From assembly GCA_964479695.1 (NCBI GenBank), contig CAYZSO010000006.1:1-64000 (forward strand): 64,000 bases of DNA, written 5' to 3'. Positions 60,601-64,000 of this stretch are shown here, piece by piece. Positions within the stretch are counted from its first letter, which is position 1. Each line of letters begins with the position of its first letter. Source of the DNA: JAAYZH01 sp964479695. GTDB lineage: Bacteria > Bacillota > Clostridia > Saccharofermentanales > Fastidiosipilaceae. The notes under the pieces are model-generated. The model ran no database searches. It saw only the letters and a program-made list of their open reading frames with translations, and was not told the origin of the DNA. The translations under genes were made by a program, and so were the position numbers.

Positions 60601-62508
60601 CAGTCTTTCGTCGAGACTTCCGTTCCTGTGGCGAGTGCGCCGAGTACGCTACCGGCGACTGCTGCCCCAACTGCACCGAGTGCACCAACAGTGACAACAC
60701 CAACTGTATCTGGCGACGCTTCTGTACCTGGCGACGCTACCGAGTCTGCTGAGCCGGCGCCGAACGCGGAAACACCAGTCTCTACGCCGGAAGAAACCAC
60801 GCCGCCGACTACACCTGCAGCGACTGTGCCTGCGACAACACCCCGGGAGACGACGCCAGATGCCGGAGGTACTCCTACCCCAACTACCCTGATCGGTAAA
60901 TGGCAAAATCAGTCGATCGATGTGTATGAGCCCGTCTTTGGCCAAGATTATCTTGCGGGTGCGGTCTTCGAAATTCGGGCTGCAGAAGATATTTATCTGG
61001 CAGATGGCACCTTCGCATATGGCAAAGGGAGTTTGGTGGAGACACTCACCACGGATGGTTCCGGGGTTAAGGCGTCTAGCCAATTGCCTCTGGGGAAGTA
61101 CACCGTTTCAGAGATTGAAGCACCGGCCGGCTACGCCCGGATTCACGAAGCGATCACTCTGACCTTGACGCAGGAGAATCCCGCACAGGCACTTATCCAA
61201 GAGAGCGTCTCGGTCATGAACGAGCTTCAACGTGGTGAAATTAGTTTCACGAAATCATTTGAGTCCTCGCCATGGTTCGGCGCGTATAAGGATGCACCTC
61301 AATCGGTTGTTTTCGGTCTTTTTGCGGCCAAAGACATCGTCATCAACGGCATTACCTTGCCCGCGGGTTCTGCGGTGGGGACCACTACGCTTGATGGGAA
61401 TTTACGTGGATCCTTTGCCAACCTTTTCGCAGGACAAGACTACGTTTTGCGAGAACTCGCAACCGCTCAGGAATACCAACTGAATCCACAGGAATACACC
61501 ATTGCTCTTCAAGCAGCTGATGCCGAGTCGGCTCTTAGCAAAGTCGAGATGACAGAACCAATTGTCAACAAGCTTAAAACCCATGAATTGATCCTGACAA
61601 AAGTAGACAAGAACAGCGGTACAGTACTTGCCGGCGCAATCTTCAAACTCATGGCGGTGACCGATGCCGGAGCCATTGAGGTCGGTGAGTATGTCACCGG
61701 TGCTGACGGTGTCCTGAAGATCACCAACCTCCATGCAGGCTCCTATTATTTGGTTGAGGCGAGAGCCCCGCAAGGGTACTACCTAAATTTGCTCAAGATC
61801 CCGGTGGTTCTGGACGGAAGCACGACGGTCGTATCGGAATCTTTTGCGAACGAATCAACGGTAGTTACCTTCTATAAAAAGGATAAAAGCCAGGCTGCCT
61901 TAATCCCCGGAGCGACCCTGCAAATAATCGACAAAAACGGCAAGGTCATCCACGAGTGGATCTCAGATGGAACACCACTGGTCCTGGAAGGTCTCCTGAC
62001 AGCCGGCGAAGAGTACATCTTACGTGAAATGAAAGCACCGGCTGGCTATGTTCCGGCCGAAGATGTCCACTTCACGGTATCTTTGACTAAACAAGAGCAA
62101 GTAACTGAAATCCTCAACGACCAAACCACAACCGAAATCTCCAAACAGACTGCCGGAGGAAAAGAACTTCCCGGTGCCGAGCTCTCCATCCTGGATGAAT
62201 CTGGCAAACTCATTGAAAAATGGATTTCAACCGATAAGCCTCACATTGTCCGCGGCCTTGAGCGAGGGAAGGCGTACATCTTACATGAAAACGCCGCTCC
62301 GGCAGGCTATGCTCTCGCCCAAGATATCCGTTTTCGGATCAAAGAAGATGGTTCGGTAACCAAAGTCAAGATGGTCAACGTGCTACTCCCCGAAGTTCCA
62401 ACAACCGGCGAAGCCGAGAGTTACGGCCTGCATTACGCGCTCCTTGGCTTAAGCGTTCTCGGCGTTAAGAAAATTTTCGTCAAAAAGCGCGATGACGATG
62501 ATGAGTGA
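57634..62508 (+). CDS. Thioester-domain, SpaA-repeat cell-wall adhesin
   Basis: This 1624-residue surface protein has a signal peptide ending at TTAHA (about residue 36). The first domain resembles a thioester adhesin domain: Cys82 in VFCVEP and Gln152 in AVQLFIWELL are the expected pair. About eleven SpaA/CNA-B repeats follow, with starts such as GEISFTKVG, GELLIRKLS, ARLKIVKLD and HELILTKVD, and E-box ends such as YTIRELAAPDNH and YILREMKAPAGY, which form Lys-Asn isopeptide bonds. A Pro/Thr linker (about residues 1000-1085) splits the array. The end VPTTGE, a hydrophobic stretch and KKRDDDDE form a variant LPXTG sorting signal. No sortase gene is in the window. Confidence 0.92.
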   Translation: MKVRMKPEAKRSLALLLTIGLVLGLLPTSPSTTAHAVSPGDQDTFRAEGTEYSWYFTFPNTSSWRSNTKKIIRNSDNEAVFCVEPVHALDTEGVYTAYEPTNVTLDGTTSLGWSTGQDRVITPEQRNLAALWVYHGWDLSQSKTEDEYMAVQLFIWELLWGVTVESFTNLTTIRAIQNQIGTSVNEHGMKPAFTGTGYDPDTKQLTITAGETLTLTDTNQVLASAEVVENTSGLDATIQGNELQVAATGSSHSGFLRFHKYPDVKTSATSIIYAYADGQKVGSFKTNDPSDFTLTVEVILNGEISFTKVGSDNSPLDGGRFQLIDAKGATVHFTETSPGIYTANPDGNVTEFTTANGKATLRNLPQDTYTIRELAAPDNHNLSPDLPVQVIAGGTTNATLANTRQKGELLIRKLSTDGTALAGAVFRITGPDNYATEVTTAADGTVLLSDLALGTYIVTEKTPATGYQFAEKASAEVTLVWDPAVSKVSAETVFTNQRQTFSVSLKKTDDRTGNGLAGAVFELRDPDGKVLEILTTGGSGEIHSSKHPILHSGGTYSVVETKAPAGYALAKDATHSFVVTGDQSNQNLHYEREFTNEALMAPVEIQKYDVISGLSPAGDASLAGATYQIIVVDLFNPANAPYQIGDVVETLKTDAKGYAKSAPLHLGSYDLVEVEPSTGYVLNGTAVRFSVTSDGAQTSVKQLSFNAAPLLAEINDRYNELNLLWLTEGSTHELLTEVSKADLGNMTSLITAERVLMGRIELNKVLAGTTDIPGEPKQPEAGIVFRLLDRNGREVDLLETNANGWASSKWLPFGTYTLQQVTEQGHAFPVNDQQVTIDRDWSMYMYQLQNEEVRARLKIVKLDAETGKQIPQAGVTFEIYKDGELLKQTLYYPSRQEVSKFQTSNDGSVELPEMLGAGNYVLKEVKGPSGYVLPAEGQEIAFTIDRSMVGKLQDLTLTIEVQNQPAYGQILIDKQGPVLLGWEATPYNYQSFVETSVPVASAPSTLPATAAPTAPSAPTVTTPTVSGDASVPGDATESAEPAPNAETPVSTPEETTPPTTPAATVPATTPRETTPDAGGTPTPTTLIGKWQNQSIDVYEPVFGQDYLAGAVFEIRAAEDIYLADGTFAYGKGSLVETLTTDGSGVKASSQLPLGKYTVSEIEAPAGYARIHEAITLTLTQENPAQALIQESVSVMNELQRGEISFTKSFESSPWFGAYKDAPQSVVFGLFAAKDIVINGITLPAGSAVGTTTLDGNLRGSFANLFAGQDYVLRELATAQEYQLNPQEYTIALQAADAESALSKVEMTEPIVNKLKTHELILTKVDKNSGTVLAGAIFKLMAVTDAGAIEVGEYVTGADGVLKITNLHAGSYYLVEARAPQGYYLNLLKIPVVLDGSTTVVSESFANESTVVTFYKKDKSQAALIPGATLQIIDKNGKVIHEWISDGTPLVLEGLLTAGEEYILREMKAPAGYVPAEDVHFTVSLTKQEQVTEILNDQTTTEISKQTAGGKELPGAELSILDESGKLIEKWISTDKPHIVRGLERGKAYILHENAAPAGYALAQDIRFRIKEDGSVTKVKMVNVLLPEVPTTGEAESYGLHYALLGLSVLGVKKIFVKKRDDDDE

Positions 62509-62624
62509 CGATGATGAATGATGAGTAATGACGTTGATGATCAGTGGTGACGATGATGATGATGAGTAAGTGCATGTAAGTTAGTTGAACAGTTCTAAAT
62601 TCTTGAAAAAAGTCCACTCAATGA

Positions 62625-62657
62625 AGTCCCCTCGCTATTGCTTGGGGATTTTATTTT
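62625..62657 (+). terminator. Rho-independent terminator after the adhesin
   Basis: TCCCC and GGGGA form a short stem over about 12 bases, followed by TTTTATTTT. Confidence 0.75.
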
Positions 62658-62669
62658 GCCTGCAGGGCC

Positions 62670-63440
62670 CAAGATTCACTACATAAGTTTAATTTTCAAC
62701 ATATGTAGTGGATTTGAAGTGCCTGCGAGCGGGCAGTTGGTAGGTCGGAACGGAATTGGCGACGTATTCTTCCTCGACAATGTTCTATGACGAGTGAGTT
62801 CTTGATGGTGGAGCGGTTTTGGCGACGTATTCTTCCTGAATTTGTTCTTTGGAGCTTAGAGTAATTGTTATCTTATTTGCAAGTTGGCCGGGATCTGGAA
62901 ACTTGCGACATCGATTGACAGACTCTGCACTTTGAAAGGTATTTGCCTGTTGGTTCCGTGCCTCCTGCAGCCCGTGTAGGCGTCGAGGTCAGTATTCATT
63001 CAATAATATCTGTCCTCAGGTCAGTAATCATTCACCCGGCTGTAAAGCAAGTGTCAAGATCCTCTCCGGAAAATATTTGTTGTCGCAAGTCTCCCGATCC
63101 GAACCAGTTTGGAAAAGTTTCTTGGCTTAGTTGACTCTTGGATGGTGCAATAAAGGGATTAAGTCAAACTAATCAGGCAACTTCACATATTATGTTAAAT
63201 AGAGTAATCGTTACATGAGTATTTAACCCAACAACTCGCGCACTAATGAAATCATGCTATGCTAAACGAGATGGAAACCAGCTTAGAAGCAATACCTCGC
63301 AGCAAGCGTTCCTTCAAATACTGAACGTAAACGCTTACGAACTTGCATCAGGGATCATACGTTGCCAAATGCGTTCCTTCACATATCGAACCAGGAACGA
63401 ATGAACAAGCTGCACTAAAAACAATAAGACGCAAGTAAGC
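62670..63440 (+). repeat. Noncoding repeat element, copy D (uninterrupted)
   Basis: After the hairpin, GGTGGAGCGGTTTTGGC with GACGTATTC occurs near 62806-62832. A body similar to copy B follows (for example GAGGTCAGTATTCATTCAAT at 62987 against 19922). Two GCGTTCCTTC repeats at 63306 and 63371 (period 65) form the right end. No gene is supported in 62509-63489. Confidence 0.75.
62677..62710. repeat. CTACATA-type hairpin of copy D
   Basis: CACTACATAAGTT pairs with AACATATGTAGTG (one mismatch) over an AT-rich loop. Confidence 0.85.
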
Positions 63441-63489
63441 GCACCTTAGTACTCACCTTAGAAACACCCTAGAATCCTTAAAATCATTG

Positions 63490-64000
63490 CTAATCCAAAG
63501 AGCCAGAGACGTTATCTTCGAAAATACCTACATCAGATCCACCAACCCCTGAAACATCTATCTCAGATGTGCCGAAGCTGGCACTGCCGCCTGCACTGTC
63601 GCTTGCACGGATGCTAACACCGATTTCAGCACCGCTTTCAGCATCGACGGCGGCACTGGCGTCTGCACCTTCATCTGCCCTAGCATAGGCGCCTTCACCT
63701 ACACCTTCACCTACACTGGCACTCGCGCCATCACTAACAGCAACGACCGTGTTTCCCAGTACACGATCCAGCAGAGGGGTTAGGAGAATTTGGGCTGGCT
63801 TCATAAAGACACCAATCAAGAGGGCACTCAGAATCGTGCCTTCGCGGATGCCGTAAAGGCCGCGAAGAAAAATCAGCGACATCAGTGAAGAAACCACGGC
63901 GGCGGTGGAATCGACAACGACTTTCACTTGATGGAATTCTTTGCCTTTCCACTTACTGGTGATTGCGGCGGTCATCCCTTCGACAGGCATGTTGATGATG
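63490..64000 (-). CDS. YitT/YczE-like integral membrane protein, 3' part
   Basis: The gene runs off the right edge; the frame is open through the last base (IINMPVEGM...). The visible 170 residues hold the end of a membrane domain (KVVVDSTAAVVSSLMSLIFLRGLYGIREGTILSALLIGVFMKPAQILLTPLLDRVLG), which resembles the YitT/YczE/DUF6198 group. A tail of about 85 residues made of Ala, Ser, Gly, Asp and Glu follows and is not part of such families. The role of these membrane proteins is poorly known. Confidence 0.7.
   Translation of the reverse strand, partial: IINMPVEGMTAAITSKWKGKEFHQVKVVVDSTAAVVSSLMSLIFLRGLYGIREGTILSALLIGVFMKPAQILLTPLLDRVLGNTVVAVSDGASASVGEGVGEGAYARADEGADASAAVDAESGAEIGVSIRASDSAGGSASFGTSEIDVSGVGGSDVGIFEDNVSGSLD

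Noticed and set aside
19841..63134. Small protein encoded in the body of repeat copies B and D
   Set aside because: Frames at 19841-20086 and 62943-63134 share residues (VEVSIHSIISV), but differences fall at all codon positions about equally and neither frame has a ribosome site.

Overview
The window looks like a chromosomal segment from an anaerobic, sugar-fermenting member of the Firmicutes, probably class Clostridia. The reasons are lipoprotein-anchored binding proteins, LPXTG-like surface anchoring, YesM/YesN and LacI/AraC regulators, strong AGGAGG-type ribosome sites, TTG/GTG starts and a class II xylose isomerase. Genus cannot be fixed from the sequence. No rRNA, tRNA or CRISPR array was seen.

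Layout. (1) 1-5.8 kb: a xylo-oligosaccharide ABC importer (binding lipoprotein, two permeases) followed by a GH120-type beta-xylosidase without signal peptide. (2) 5.8-7.7 kb: an AT-rich patch with an AbiEi-like protein, a frameshifted toxin tail overlapping a possible immunity gene, and repeats. (3) 7.9-19.6 kb: an N-acylglucosamine 2-epimerase-like protein, a YesM kinase with its regulator interrupted by an in-frame TAA, another CUT1 importer, an unrecognised 637-residue protein and an AAC(3)-fold acetyltransferase. (4) 20.6-25 kb: rpsD and an ABC-F ATPase on the minus strand, then a two-gene ABC exporter. (5) 25.5-39.6 kb: a visibly AT-richer island with a pentose (Rbs-type) importer, FucU/RbsD mutarotase, ribokinase, an arabinose-5-phosphate-isomerase-like SIS protein, a DUF4185 (GH183) lipoprotein, a DUF2961 (GH172) protein, a second CUT1 importer and two LacI regulators. 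Read together this is a candidate D-arabinan utilisation system. (6) 40-51 kb: a MATE transporter and a complete shikimate pathway cluster through TyrA and PheA, with AroE-AroK and AroB-AroA fusions. (7) 51.1-55.1 kb: xylB, xylA and an AraC regulator, which complete the route from xylosides imported by region 1. (8) 55.3-64 kb: a Cys-rich DUF6076-like protein, a Thr-rich lipoprotein, a 1624-residue thioester/SpaA-repeat cell-wall adhesin, and the 3' part of a YitT/YczE-like membrane protein.

Four kinds of structure are not explained by genes. First, a 16-bp palindrome GGCTTTGGCCAAAGCC and its cores recur through genes and spacers of the GC-richer regions but almost vanish from the AT-rich island. 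Second, a noncoding repeat element occurs in four places, with a CTACATA hairpin on the left and 62-69 bp tandem repeats on the right. Two copies are uninterrupted; in the other two the halves bracket cargo (the toxin/immunity remnant and the D-arabinan island). Third, short tandem repeats of 7-31 bp sit in many spacers, often over translation starts; between aroC and aroQ they make a chain of four six-codon mini-ORFs coupled by ATGA overlaps. Fourth, low-complexity acidic, Ser- or Pro-rich inserts and tails decorate otherwise ordinary enzymes.
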